A DNA stretch of 10,308 nucleotides from Deltaproteobacteria bacterium. Lineage in GTDB: Bacteria; Desulfobacterota; Binatia; DP-6. The position numbers were made by a program, and so were the translations under genes. The notes under the pieces are model-generated. The model saw only the letters and a program-made list of their open reading frames with translations, searched no databases and was not told the origin of the DNA. Below are positions 1-7,718 of the stretch, one piece after another (within the stretch, counting starts at the first letter, position 1; the number at the start of each line of letters is the position of its first letter). The stretch covers positions 1 through 10,308 of the forward strand of contig VBLD01000090.1 of the NCBI GenBank assembly GCA_005879205.1, in the 5' to 3' direction.

Positions 1-900
1 CGCGACCTCCGGGATGAGCCCCAGGGACGCGATGACGCCCGTGATCACCTTCGCGCCCGAGTCGACCGCGAAGGCGATCGCCTCGGCCACCCGGTCGGGC
101 CGGTCGATCGCCTCGTCGCCGGCCTTGACCGTGAGGAGACGGCACCTGGGGCACACGCCGGCCGCGAGGAAGCCGTTGTCGGTCTCGGCGACCACCTGGC
201 GCGACTCGCCGTTGGCGTGGCCGTAGACGCGGTTGTCGGTCTGGGGGTCGTTCGTGTCGCGGTGGAAGTTCCAGCCCGAGATGTCGTCGACGTAGCCGTT
301 GCCGTCGCCGTCACGCCCGTCCGAGAACGCGACGATGAGATCCTCGGCCGTGATCCCTCCCGCCTGAGGATGGAGAAGGGGGCGCGGCACGCGCGGGTCG
401 TCGGCGTAGTCGTCCACGTTCACGACGCCGTCGCCGTTCAGGTCATAGGTGCCGTGCGTGATCCCCTTCCCGTCCTCAGGCAGCGGCAGCTCGCCCGTGT
501 TGAGGTAGGCGCGCAGCCGGAGCTCCGGGGCGTCCGCCAGACGCCAGTTCACGCCGCCCTCCATGTAGGCGACGATGACATCGTCGCGACCGCGGGTGGC
601 GAGCTCGTTCCACACCCGGTCGACGCTCATGCCGCTCGCGCCCTCGGGATCGCTCGCGAGCGGCGCATCACTCGGCAGACACGAGTACAGATACCATTGC
701 TCCTCGTTCCAGGTGGCCTCAGGGTCGCCTCGCTCTGCGGGAGCGTACTCGGGATCGTTCGGGTAGCCGGGGACGCTGGTGCAAGTGCCGCCCACCGCGG
801 CCGCAGGTGGGGCGGCGGCAAGCGGAGCGAGGAAGCAGAGGGCGGCGAGAACCCTGAGCGAGCAGGGAAGCGAGGCAGTCAGTATGCTAGCTCCTCGCAT
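1..900 (-). CDS. Secreted subtilisin-like (S8 family) protein, N-terminal part; 3' end cut by window edge
   Basis: The frame is open from ATG at 900 to base 1 (300 codons), and a TGA lies six bases before this ATG, so it is the first possible start. No good Shine-Dalgarno is visible. Residues 1-35 look like a signal peptide, with a hydrophobic run near 16-35. Residues 181-235 follow the layout of subtilases that carry a Gly/Asn/Asp-rich insert: a strand ending in a Ser-Asp-Gly triplet (Asp194 as the likely catalytic Asp), then NGYVDDISGWNF (201-212), then His228 in GHANGE, and finally an AIAFAVDSGAKVI helix-strand (272-284). Usual subtilases have DTG or DSG at the Asp and HGTHVAG at the His, so both motifs are altered here. 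Residues 153-164 (DLNGDGVVNVDD) form an EF-hand or dockerin-like calcium loop, and 197-204 is a second Asp-rich loop. A CPRC pair sits at 250-253. The catalytic Ser region is outside the window. The fold call is fairly secure; whether it is active is unknown. Confidence 0.75.
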   Translation of the reverse strand, partial: MRGASILTASLPCSLRVLAALCFLAPLAAAPPAAAVGGTCTSVPGYPNDPEYAPAERGDPEATWNEEQWYLYSCLPSDAPLASDPEGASGMSVDRVWNELATRGRDDVIVAYMEGGVNWRLADAPELRLRAYLNTGELPLPEDGKGITHGTYDLNGDGVVNVDDYADDPRVPRPLLHPQAGGITAEDLIVAFSDGRDGDGNGYVDDISGWNFHRDTNDPQTDNRVYGHANGESRQVVAETDNGFLAAGVCPRCRLLTVKAGDEAIDRPDRVAEAIAFAVDSGAKVITGVIASLGLIPEVA

Positions 901-967
901 TGGTCAGCATCTGCGTCGGTACCATTGGCCGGTGAAGCCGACAACAAAGCTGACCTGGACAGGAGCG

Positions 968-1020
968 AAAAAAAGGCGGGATCGCTGCGGCCGGCGAAAG
1001 GGGATGCCGCCGCGCGGCGG
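968..1020 (-). terminator. Possible terminator after the M23 peptidase gene
   Basis: Downstream of the M23 stop the minus strand carries a GC-rich self-complementary block (1007-1020, CCGCCGCGCGGCGG) and, further on, seven consecutive T (968-974). The T-run is not directly attached to a strong hairpin: only a weak 3-bp stem abuts it. This is therefore a weak candidate for the end of the nadK-recN-M23 transcript. The rest of 901-1084 shows no gene. The promoter of the subtilisin-like gene should lie here, but I cannot pick one out. Confidence 0.25.
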
Positions 1021-1084
1021 GCCGCCGGGAGCTGCTACGCCTGAGCCTCTCGGGCGGTTCGCGTTCTACGGGTCAAGGCGAGGA

Positions 1085-1951
1085 TCAGTCCAGAAGGTAG
1101 CGCCTCGGGTTCACCGGCTCGTTGTTGACCCGGACCTCGTAGTGGAGATGCGCGCCGGTGGCGCGCCCCGATGCGCCGATCGCGCCGACGTCCTGGCCGC
1201 GGCTGATACGCTGGCCCTCGCGCACGAAGATCTTCGACAGGTGCCCATAGAAGGTCTCGACGTCGCGACCGTGGTCGACGATCACCAGCCGGCCGTAGCC
1301 CGGCTCACGCCCGGCATAGATCACCTCGCCCGAGCCGCCGGCAGCCACGGGCTCGCCGTACGCCGCCTGGATGTCGATGCCCGGGTGCATCTCGCGGCCG
1401 CCTCCGTACGGCGACAGGCGCGGGCCGAACGTCGACGTGACGAGGCCGCGTATCGGCCAGAGCGACGGCGAGCCGATCGCGACGTCCTCGGACCGCTGCT
1501 TCTCGAGCGCGGTCAGGATGGCGAGCGAGTCACCCGCCGCAGCGAGCTGGCCGCCCACCCAGGCAAGCTCGCCGATGGCGCGCGCGGCGTCGTCCGAGAC
1601 GAACACCGCACCGGCGGCCAACGAGACCGGCTGTACTAGCGGCTCGCCGAGCGGCTCGCGGCTCTCCTCCATCTGCACCGAGCGACGGGCCTCGGCGGCA
1701 CGATTGTGCAGGACCTCGGTGACGTGCACCAGCCGGTCCACGGCGCCGATGAGCTCCGCATTTTCCCGCCGCTGGCGGTCGAGGTGATCGCCCCCTTCGG
1801 CGAGTCGCGCTCTCAGCCAGCGGAGCTCGCGCGTTCCGCCGCGCAACCGGCCGACCGTCGACAGGGCGAGCTGCGTGGCGAGCAGCACCGCGACGCCGAC
1901 CAGCACGGCGGCGAGACGCGACCCACGCAGAGCGGCACGAACCTCCGGCAT
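1085..1951 (-). CDS. Membrane-anchored M23 family (LytM) metallopeptidase with coiled coil
   Basis: This 288-aa protein has a short cytoplasmic N-terminus, one transmembrane helix (about residues 11-33), a charged helical and probably coiled-coil stretch (about 40-95), a linker, and a C-terminal M23/LytM domain (about 168-283). The zinc site is complete: HPGID gives His189 and Asp193, and GAHLHYE gives His268 and His270. YGHL (His237) supplies the other active-site His. M23 enzymes cleave peptide cross-links in peptidoglycan, and the anchor places the domain in the periplasm. The frame is open further upstream, to 2062, but that extension overlaps recN. The start at 1951 has a strong AAGGAGGT and begins directly before the membrane segment. 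The gene lies 10 bp after recN and is probably translated from the same message. Intact ligands suggest an active enzyme rather than an EnvC/NlpD-type activator. The coiled coil could place it at a division or elongation site, which is inference. Confidence 0.92.
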   Translation of the reverse strand: MPEVRAALRGSRLAAVLVGVAVLLATQLALSTVGRLRGGTRELRWLRARLAEGGDHLDRQRRENAELIGAVDRLVHVTEVLHNRAAEARRSVQMEESREPLGEPLVQPVSLAAGAVFVSDDAARAIGELAWVGGQLAAAGDSLAILTALEKQRSEDVAIGSPSLWPIRGLVTSTFGPRLSPYGGGREMHPGIDIQAAYGEPVAAGGSGEVIYAGREPGYGRLVIVDHGRDVETFYGHLSKIFVREGQRISRGQDVGAIGASGRATGAHLHYEVRVNNEPVNPRRYLLD

Positions 1952-1954
1952 GAC

Positions 1955-1962
1955 ACCTCCTT
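1955..1962 (-). promoter_or_regulatory. Strong ribosome binding site overlapping the recN stop
   Basis: The minus strand reads AAGGAGGT, three bases before the ATG at 1951. Its first A is the last base of the recN TGA. This decides the M23 start and points to translational coupling between recN and the peptidase gene. Confidence 0.85.
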
Positions 1963-3653
1963 CAGGGTTGGCTGACCTCGCGCCGCGGCTTGCGCGGCCG
2001 GGCCTGCTGGAGAAGCTGCTCGGCATGCTCGCGGGTCTCGCGCGTGAGACGCGCGCCGCCAAGCATGCGCGCGAGCTCCGCCACCCGCTCCGTCGTCGAG
2101 AGCGGGCGGGCCATGGACGTGGTCCGTCCTGCGTGCACGCGTTTCGTCACCACGATGTGATGCTCGGCGAACGCGGCGATGAGCGGCAGGTGGGTGATGC
2201 AGAGTACCTGCCGCGCCCGGCCGAGCTGGGCGAGCTTGCGGCCGACGGCCTCCGCGACGGCGCCCCCGATGCCGGCGTCGACCTCGTCGAAGATGAGGGT
2301 GGCGCCGTGCTCCTCGGCGGCGGCGAGCGTCTTCAAGGCGAGCATGATCCGCGAGAGCTCGCCGCCCGAGGCGATGCGGGCGAGCGACCGCGGCTCCTCG
2401 CCGGGGTTGGCCGAGAGGAAGAACTCGATCTCGTCCCAGCCTTCCGGCGCGAGGGAGCGACCCTCGCCGAAGCGGACCGCGAAGCGGACGTCCTCGAGCG
2501 CGAGCGCCGCGAGCTCGCGCCCGAGGTCGCGCTCGAGCTCGCGCGCGACGCGCCGGCGCTCGACGGAGAGCCGGCCGGCCCATTCGGCGGCGACGCGCTG
2601 CGCGCTCTCGACGCCCGCCGCGAGCGCGGCGATCACTTCCCCGCCGCTGTCCGTGCGCTCGAGCTCGGCGGCCACCTCGTCGCGGCGACGGATCAGCTCC
2701 TCGACGGTGCCGCCGTACTTCCGGCGCAGGCGCACGAGCTCGCCGAGCCGCTGCTCGACGGCCTCGAGGCGCGCGGGATCCGGCGCCAGGCCGCCGAGGT
2801 ATCGGCCGAGCGCCGCGCCGGCTTCCTCGAGCTCGGCCAGCGCCGATTCGACCAGGCGGCGCGTGGGCTCGAGGCCCGCATCGAGCCGCTCCGCCTCGGC
2901 GAGCGCACCGAGCGCGCGGCCGAGGGTCCCGACCGCCGACTCATCCGCCGAATAGATGGCGGCCTCCACGGCCGTGACCAGCGCCGCGAGCCGCTCGGCG
3001 TGCGTGAGGCGGCTGCGCTCGGCGGCGAGCGCCTCCTCCTCGCCCGGAACGAGGCGCGCGCCGGCGAGCTCGCTTGCCTGGAAGCGCAGGAGCTCGACCC
3101 GCTCGGCCGCCGTCCGTTCCGCCGCGCGCCGCTCGGCGAGGGCTTGCGCGGCCGTCTGGACGCGCGCGTGGCGGCGCCGCATCTCCTCGACGGTGGCCTC
3201 GAGCCCACCGATCGCGTCGAGCATCTCCCGGTGGCTCTCGACGCGGCGGAGCGCGTGGTGCTCCTCCTGCCCGTAGGCACGGAGCAGGTGGGGCGCCAGC
3301 TCGCGGAGGAGCCCGAGCGAGCCGAGCGCGTCGTTGACGTAGGCGCGTGTCCGCCCGCCGGCGGCGATGACGCGGCGGATGACGATCTCGTCGTCGGCCG
3401 CGACGCCCGCCGCGGCCAGCGCTGCACGAGCCGGCGGAGCGATACCGCTGAACAGCGCCTCCACGACGGCCTCGTCGGCGCCGGTGCGCACCAGGTCGGC
3501 CTCGGGCCTCCCGCCGAGCGCCACGTCGAGCGCCTGGAGGAGGATCGACTTCCCCGCGCCGGTCTCGCCGGTGATGACGTTCAGCCCGGGCTCGAGCAGC
3601 AGCTCGAGCTCGTCGATGATCGCCAGGTCGCGGACCCTCAGCGTGCGCAGCAT
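1962..3653 (-). CDS. recN: DNA repair protein RecN
   Basis: This 563-aa protein is an SMC-like ABC ATPase of double-strand break repair that acts on DNA ends in the cytoplasm with RecA. Its length is normal for RecN. The N-terminal half-domain has Walker A GETGAGKS (29-36) and a Q-loop-like GQEEHHALRR (128-137). A long Ala/Glu/Arg-rich coiled coil (about 145-375) is interrupted near 285-315. The C-terminal half-domain has the ABC signature ASGGELSR (428-435), Walker B LIFDEVDAG (453-461, with Asp456 and Glu457) and a switch His in THLP (487-490). All ATPase motifs look intact. The ATG at 3653 is preceded by a GAGGAAG site that includes part of the nadK stop. The neighbouring order nadK then recN is common in bacteria. 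No LexA box can be judged here, because any promoter would lie upstream of nadK. Confidence 0.97.
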   Translation of the reverse strand: MLRTLRVRDLAIIDELELLLEPGLNVITGETGAGKSILLQALDVALGGRPEADLVRTGADEAVVEALFSGIAPPARAALAAAGVAADDEIVIRRVIAAGGRTRAYVNDALGSLGLLRELAPHLLRAYGQEEHHALRRVESHREMLDAIGGLEATVEEMRRRHARVQTAAQALAERRAAERTAAERVELLRFQASELAGARLVPGEEEALAAERSRLTHAERLAALVTAVEAAIYSADESAVGTLGRALGALAEAERLDAGLEPTRRLVESALAELEEAGAALGRYLGGLAPDPARLEAVEQRLGELVRLRRKYGGTVEELIRRRDEVAAELERTDSGGEVIAALAAGVESAQRVAAEWAGRLSVERRRVARELERDLGRELAALALEDVRFAVRFGEGRSLAPEGWDEIEFFLSANPGEEPRSLARIASGGELSRIMLALKTLAAAEEHGATLIFDEVDAGIGGAVAEAVGRKLAQLGRARQVLCITHLPLIAAFAEHHIVVTKRVHAGRTTSMARPLSTTERVAELARMLGGARLTRETREHAEQLLQQARPRKPRREVSQP

Positions 3654-3658
3654 CCCCG

Positions 3659-3665
3659 CTTCCTC
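3659..3665 (-). promoter_or_regulatory. Ribosome binding site of recN, overlapping the nadK stop
   Basis: The minus strand reads GAGGAAG, whose first two bases belong to the nadK TGA. It lies five bases before the recN ATG. As at the recN/M23 junction, the arrangement favours coupled translation. Confidence 0.65.
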
Positions 3666-4518
3666 AGCGACCGCCCCAGCCGAGCTTGGAGCGCAGCACG
3701 TCGTAATAGGTGCGGTCGGGCGAGCGGACGAGCGATACCGGGGAGCGGCCGCGGCGCACGGTCACCACGTCGCCACCGGCGAGACGCCGGGCTTCCTGGC
3801 CGTCGACGGTGAGCATGGCGTCGTGCTCGCGACGCGCGATCGTGATCGACACCCGCGCGCCGGGCCGGAGCACCACCGGACGATTGGTGAGCGTGTGCGG
3901 CGAGATCGGAGAGAGGAGCAGGACCTCGGCCGTGGGCTCGACGATCGGGCCGCCGGCGGAGAGGGAGTAGCCGGTCGAGCCGGTCGGCGTGGCCACGATG
4001 ATGCCGTCGGCGTGGTAGGTCGTGAGCGGGAGGCCGTCGACCGCCACCGAGAACTCGATGATGCGCGCGTGAGCGCCGTTGGTGACGACCACGTCGTTCA
4101 GCGCCCGGAAGGTCCCGAGCCGACGCCCTGCGCGCTCGAGCGTGGCCGTGAGCGTCAGGCGCCGGTCGAGGTCGTAGCGTCCCGCCACGACGCGGGCGAG
4201 CATCGGCATCGCTTCCGCCTCGACCACCTCGGTGAGAAACCCGAGCTCGCCGAGGTTCACGCCGAGGATCGGCACCCGCGCGTCGGTCCGGCGCGCAATC
4301 GAGAGCAGGGTCCCGTCGCCGCCGAGCACGACCACCAGGTCCGCCTCGCGGGCGAGACGGTCCTTGTCCATTGCCGGTTCACCACGGAGCCCCGCCTCGG
4401 CGTCGAGGAGTGCTCGGATGCCCCGTCGCCGGAGCCAGCGGATCATCCGGTGCGCGAGACGCGCGGCACGCGGGCGATCGCGCTTGACGACCAGCCCGAC
4501 CGTCCGGATGCGCCCCAT
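3664..4518 (-). CDS. nadK: NAD kinase
   Basis: This 284-aa cytoplasmic enzyme phosphorylates NAD+ to NADP+ and is the source of the cell's NADP(H). It starts with GLVVKRDRPRA (8-18), a typical NadK opening. The GGDG motif (66-69, Asp68 catalytic) is followed by NLGELGFLTE (88-97), the NDVVV segment (141-145), a conserved Asp171, TPTGSTGYSLSAGGP (177-191) and PISPHTLTNRPVV (204-216). These are all the hallmarks of the family, and the length is normal. The frame stays open far upstream, across the divergent rarA gene, but that part is antisense shadow. ATG at 4518 gives the expected N-terminus. Only a weak G-rich ribosome site (GGTTGGGG) precedes it. It is the first gene of a probable nadK-recN-M23 unit. 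Confidence 0.96.
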   Translation of the reverse strand: MGRIRTVGLVVKRDRPRAARLAHRMIRWLRRRGIRALLDAEAGLRGEPAMDKDRLAREADLVVVLGGDGTLLSIARRTDARVPILGVNLGELGFLTEVVEAEAMPMLARVVAGRYDLDRRLTLTATLERAGRRLGTFRALNDVVVTNGAHARIIEFSVAVDGLPLTTYHADGIIVATPTGSTGYSLSAGGPIVEPTAEVLLLSPISPHTLTNRPVVLRPGARVSITIARREHDAMLTVDGQEARRLAGGDVVTVRRGRSPVSLVRSPDRTYYDVLRSKLGWGGR

Positions 4519-4582
4519 CAGCCCCAACCACCAACCCCGCGCCGTCCTACCATGGCGACCCGACCGATGCCAGGGAATGCGC

Positions 4583-4601
4583 GCTATGATACCTAGGAAA
4601 A
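4583..4601. promoter_or_regulatory. AT-rich island with possible back-to-back -10 elements between nadK and rarA
   Basis: The 84-bp divergent gap is GC-rich except here. The plus strand has TATGAT (4585-4590) and the minus strand TATCAT (4591-4586), each matching five of six bases of the sigma-70 -10 box. Neither has a good -35 at 17 bp. The minus box would give nadK a leader of about 60 nt. The plus box would start the rarA message only about 5 bases before its ATG, which is unusually close. A weak AGGA (4595-4598) precedes rarA. Confidence 0.3.
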
Positions 4602-4602
4602 G

Positions 4603-5955
4603 ATGCCACGGCAGTCCGAATTGTTCCGTGCCGCAGCCGCAACGAAGGCGTCCGCCGCGCATGCGCCGCTCGCCGAGCGCATGCGCCCGCGCACCGTCGA
4701 CGAGTTCGTCGGCCAGCAGCACCTCCTCGGCCCCGGCCACGTGCTGCGCGACATGGTCGAGAGCGCCCGCGTCGAGTCGTTGATCCTCTGGGGACCGCCC
4801 GGGAGCGGCAAGACGACGCTCGCGCATCTGCTGGCCGCGGCGAGCGGCGCGCCAGCGGTGTCCTTCTCCGCCGTCCTCCAGGGCGTCAAGGAGCTGCGCC
4901 ACGTGGTCGACGAGGCGGAGCTCACGCTCCGCAGCTCGGGCCGGCCGACGGTGCTCTTCGTCGACGAGATCCACCGCTTCAACAAGGCGCAGCAGGACGC
5001 CTTCCTGCCGCACGTCGAGGCCGGGACCATCACGCTCATCGGCGCGACCACCGAGAACCCGTCCTTCGAGGTGATCGCGCCGCTCCTCTCGCGCACCCGC
5101 GTCCTCACCCTCGAACCGCTCGGCGACGCCGACATCGGCGCCGTGATCGACCGTGCCCTCGCCGACTCCGAGCGCGGACTCGGCCGCCAGAAGCTCGTGC
5201 TCGACGCGGAGGCCCGCGCGTTCCTCGTCGGCCACGCGCAGGGCGACGCGCGCGTGGCGCTCAACACGCTCGAGCTGGCGGCCCGGCTCGCCCGCACGCG
5301 GCGGACGCACACGGTCGACGTGCCGCTCCTCGAGGAGGCCGCGCAGCAGCGCGCGCTCCGCTACGACAAGGCGGGCGAGGAGCACTACAACGTCATCTCC
5401 GCGTTCATCAAGAGCCTGCGCGGCAGCGACCCCGACGCGGCCGTCTACTGGATGATGCGCATGCTCGAGGCGGGCGAGGACCCGCTCTTCATCGCGCGCC
5501 GCATGGTGATCTTCGCCGCCGAGGACGTCGGCAACGCGGAGCCGCAGGCGCTCCAGGTGGCCGTCGCGGCCAAGGACGCCGTGCACTTCGTCGGCCTGCC
5601 CGAGGGGCGCATCCCGCTCGCGCAGGCGGCTACCTTCCTCGCCACCTGCCCCAAGTCGAACGCGGCGTACCAGGCGATGCTGCGCGCGTCGGAGGACGTG
5701 CGGGCGAGCGGCGCCCTCCCCGTCCCGCTCCATCTCCGCAACGCGCCGACGCCGCTCATGAAGGGCCTCGGCTACGGCGCCGACTATCGCTACCCGCACG
5801 ACTATCCGGATGCCGTCATCGACGAGGAGTATCTCCCCGAGCGGCTCGCCGACCGCCGATACTACGAGCCGACCGAGCGCGGCCGCGAGCGGGAGATCGG
5901 CGAGCGCCTCCGCGGCTGGCGGGCCGGCCGCGAGAAGAAGCCCCCGCGGGGCTGA
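4603..5955 (+). CDS. rarA: Replication-associated recombination protein A (RarA/MgsA), AAA+ ATPase
   Basis: This 450-aa protein matches the usual RarA length and is related to clamp-loader ATPases and eukaryotic WRNIP1. It acts at stalled replication forks with SSB. After a short N-terminal tail come LAERMRPRTVDEFVGQQHLL (23-42), Walker A GPPGSGKT (64-71), Walker B LFVDEIHRFNKAQQD (118-132), sensor 1 GATTENPSFE (147-156), the arginine-finger region LLSRTRV (161-167) and sensor 2 GDARVALNTLE (214-224). The C-terminal tetramerisation region is also typical: YNVISAFIKSLRGSDPDAA (262-280), AEDVGNA (306-312) and GYGADYRYPHDYPDA (390-404). All motifs look intact. ATG at 4603 gives the expected opening, MPRQSELF. 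The gene runs opposite to nadK and ends one base from the converging truA, with no clear terminator between them. Confidence 0.97.
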   Translation: MPRQSELFRAAAATKASAAHAPLAERMRPRTVDEFVGQQHLLGPGHVLRDMVESARVESLILWGPPGSGKTTLAHLLAAASGAPAVSFSAVLQGVKELRHVVDEAELTLRSSGRPTVLFVDEIHRFNKAQQDAFLPHVEAGTITLIGATTENPSFEVIAPLLSRTRVLTLEPLGDADIGAVIDRALADSERGLGRQKLVLDAEARAFLVGHAQGDARVALNTLELAARLARTRRTHTVDVPLLEEAAQQRALRYDKAGEEHYNVISAFIKSLRGSDPDAAVYWMMRMLEAGEDPLFIARRMVIFAAEDVGNAEPQALQVAVAAKDAVHFVGLPEGRIPLAQAATFLATCPKSNAAYQAMLRASEDVRASGALPVPLHLRNAPTPLMKGLGYGADYRYPHDYPDAVIDEEYLPERLADRRYYEPTERGREREIGERLRGWRAGREKKPPRG

Positions 5956-5956
5956 G

Positions 5957-6694
5957 TCAGTAGCGCACGGTCACCAGCAGCAGTCCGTGGGGCGGCGCCG
6001 TCGGGCCCGCCCGTGTGCGGTCGCGGCTCTGGAGCACGGCCTGCATCGACGACGCTGGCCGCTCGCCGCGTCCCACCTCCACGAGCGTGCCGACGAGGTT
6101 CCGGACCATGTGCTTCAAGAACCCGGTCGCCTCGATGCGGTAGGCGAGGAGCGGCCCGTCCGCGTGCAGTGTGGTCTCGAGCACGCGACGGACCGTCGAG
6201 CGCTGCGGCGCGGGGTCGGCGCCGCGGAAGGCCGCAAAGTCGTGCTCGCCGCCGAGGGGGGCCAGGGCTTCTTCCATGGCGGCGACGTCGAGCGCCACCG
6301 GCACGTGCCAGGCGTGCCGGCGCCAGAAGGGCGACGCCACCGGCGCATTCCAGATGCGGTACTCGTAGACGCGGCTCCGGGCGTGCCGCCGCGGGTCGAA
6401 GGTGTCGTCGACGACGGCGATGTCCCGGACCGCGACGTCGTCAGGCGTGAGCGCGTTGAGGCTCCGCCGCAGGCGCTCGAGGTCCGGCGGGACGCGGCTC
6501 ACGCGGACCGCGGCGACCTGCCCGCAGGCGTGCACGCCCGCGTCCGTGCGTCCCGCGCCGCGCACGCGGACCGGCTCCCGGAGGGCCGTCGCCAGCGCCC
6601 GCTCGAGCACCTCCTGCACCGTCGGGCCGCCGGGCTGGACCTGCCAGCCCTGGTACGCCGTGCCCTCGTACTCGACGGTGAGCCGGAGCTGCAC
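5957..6694 (-). CDS. truA: tRNA pseudouridine(38-40) synthase TruA
   Basis: This 245-aa cytoplasmic enzyme converts uridines 38, 39 and 40 in the tRNA anticodon arm to pseudouridine. Its length is typical. It begins with LRLTVEYEGTAYQGWQ (3-18), the standard TruA N-terminus. The catalytic Asp51 lies in GRTDAGVHA (48-56). RSRVYEYRIWN (106-116) holds the conserved Tyr110, HDFAAFRG (151-158) is the central motif, FLKHMVRN (192-199) is the RNA-binding helix, and AGPTAPPHGLLL (229-240) closes the domain. The start is GTG at 6694: no ATG lies nearby and this is the position the family requires. Its start is one base after the TGA of the upstream Asd-like gene, with no clear Shine-Dalgarno, so translation is probably coupled to that gene. 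Confidence 0.97.
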   Translation of the reverse strand: MQLRLTVEYEGTAYQGWQVQPGGPTVQEVLERALATALREPVRVRGAGRTDAGVHACGQVAAVRVSRVPPDLERLRRSLNALTPDDVAVRDIAVVDDTFDPRRHARSRVYEYRIWNAPVASPFWRRHAWHVPVALDVAAMEEALAPLGGEHDFAAFRGADPAPQRSTVRRVLETTLHADGPLLAYRIEATGFLKHMVRNLVGTLVEVGRGERPASSMQAVLQSRDRTRAGPTAPPHGLLLVTVRY

Positions 6695-6695
6695 G

Positions 6696-7718
6696 TCAGA
6701 GGTGGTCGCGCGCGAGGATCTCGGCGATCTGCACCACGTTGAGCGCCGCGCCCTTGCGCATGGTGTCGAGCGCGATCCACAGCGTCAGGCCGGGAGGCTC
6801 GGCGGACGCGTCGTCCCGCACGCGGCCCACGTGGATCGCGTCGGAGCCGGCCACCTCGACCGGCGTGGGGTAGCCGCCGCCGGACTCGTCCTCGAGCAGG
6901 ATGCCCGGCGCCTCGCGCAGGAGGACCGCCGCCTCCGCGGCTGCGAGCGGCGACTCCGTCTCGAGGTTCACGCAGAACGCGGCGCCGAAGAAGATGGGCA
7001 CGCGGACGGCCGTCACGCTCATGCCGAGCCCCGGGAGGTCGAGGAGTCTCCGGACCTCCTCGACGACCAGCAGCTCGTGCGTCGTCGAGCCGCCCGGCTC
7101 GAGCGCTCCCACCTGTGGCACGCAGTTGAACGCGATCCGCCGCGGAAAGCGCCCTGGGCGGCGAACGCCCCGGGCGTTTAAGAGATCGACCGTCTCCCGC
7201 GAGAGCGCGCCCATCGCGCGCCGGCCGGCGCTCGCCACGCCCTGGTACGTCGACACCACGACGCGCCGGAGTCCCACCTTCGCCGCCAGGGGACCCAGCA
7301 CGACGCCGAGCGCGGTGGCCGTGCTGCTCGGGCTCGCGATGATGCCGCGCTCGCGCCAGTCGCCGAGCTTGCCGACGTTCACCTCGGGCACGACGAGCGG
7401 CACTTCCGGGTCGAGACGGAACCGGCTGCTCAGGTCGATCACCGCCGTCCCCGCCGCCGCGGCGCGCGGCGCGTGCTCGCCGGCGACGCTCGGCCCGGCC
7501 GCGAAGAACGCCAGCTCGACGCCGTCGAAGGCCTGCGGCGTGAGCAGCGCGATCTTCTCCTTGCGCCCCGCGAGCTCGACCTCGGCGCCCGCCGTCCGGA
7601 GCGTGCCGAGAAGGCGGATCGAGCCCGCCGGGAACTGGCGCTGCTCGAGGAGCTCGAGGAGCTCCCGGCCGACGAGGCCTGCGGGACCGACGACGGCCAC
7701 CGTGAGCTCCGCTCCCAT
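6696..7718 (-). CDS. Aspartate-semialdehyde dehydrogenase homologue (Asd/Usg-like), catalytic Cys and His replaced
   Basis: This 340-aa protein has the whole Asd fold and a normal length: nucleotide-binding GPAGLVG (11-17), IDLSSRFRLDPEVPLVVPEVN (94-114), STYQGVASAG (156-165), AFNCVPQVG (196-204) and RVPIFFG (239-245). True Asd makes aspartate semialdehyde from aspartyl phosphate for Lys, Met and Thr synthesis, using a Cys in NPNCST and a His in RVPxxxGHS. Here the aligned segments are SPSSTA (129-134), placing Ser132 at the Cys position without a gap, and GAAFCVN (245-251), placing Ala246 at the His position. Gln159 and Arg239 remain. Loss of the Cys is also known in Usg of E. coli, encoded next to truA, which fits this neighbourhood. 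Asd-truA order also occurs in other bacteria, so this may be a decayed or repurposed asd. ATG 7718 has no clear ribosome site. Normal Asd activity is doubtful. Confidence 0.9.
   Translation of the reverse strand: MGAELTVAVVGPAGLVGRELLELLEQRQFPAGSIRLLGTLRTAGAEVELAGRKEKIALLTPQAFDGVELAFFAAGPSVAGEHAPRAAAAGTAVIDLSSRFRLDPEVPLVVPEVNVGKLGDWRERGIIASPSSTATALGVVLGPLAAKVGLRRVVVSTYQGVASAGRRAMGALSRETVDLLNARGVRRPGRFPRRIAFNCVPQVGALEPGGSTTHELLVVEEVRRLLDLPGLGMSVTAVRVPIFFGAAFCVNLETESPLAAAEAAVLLREAPGILLEDESGGGYPTPVEVAGSDAIHVGRVRDDASAEPPGLTLWIALDTMRKGAALNVVQIAEILARDHL

Noticed and set aside
1952..2062. A longer M23 protein starting at 2062
   Set aside because: It would overlap recN by about 100 bp and add an Arg/Ser-rich tail before the membrane helix. 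The start at 1951 has an excellent ribosome site.
1875..3812. A 645-codon open frame on the plus strand opposite recN
   Set aside because: It is Arg/Glu/Ala/Leu low-complexity without a domain, and lies exactly antisense to a complete RecN with all ATPase motifs. Long antisense frames are expected at this GC content.
4519..5799. Extension of the nadK frame to 711 codons across rarA
   Set aside because: The added part is antisense to a complete RarA and shows no domain. The NAD kinase family N-terminus matches the ATG at 4518.
5942..5951. CCCCGCGGGG palindrome as a shared rarA/truA terminator
   Set aside because: It lies inside the last rarA codons, has no loop, and has no T tract on either strand.
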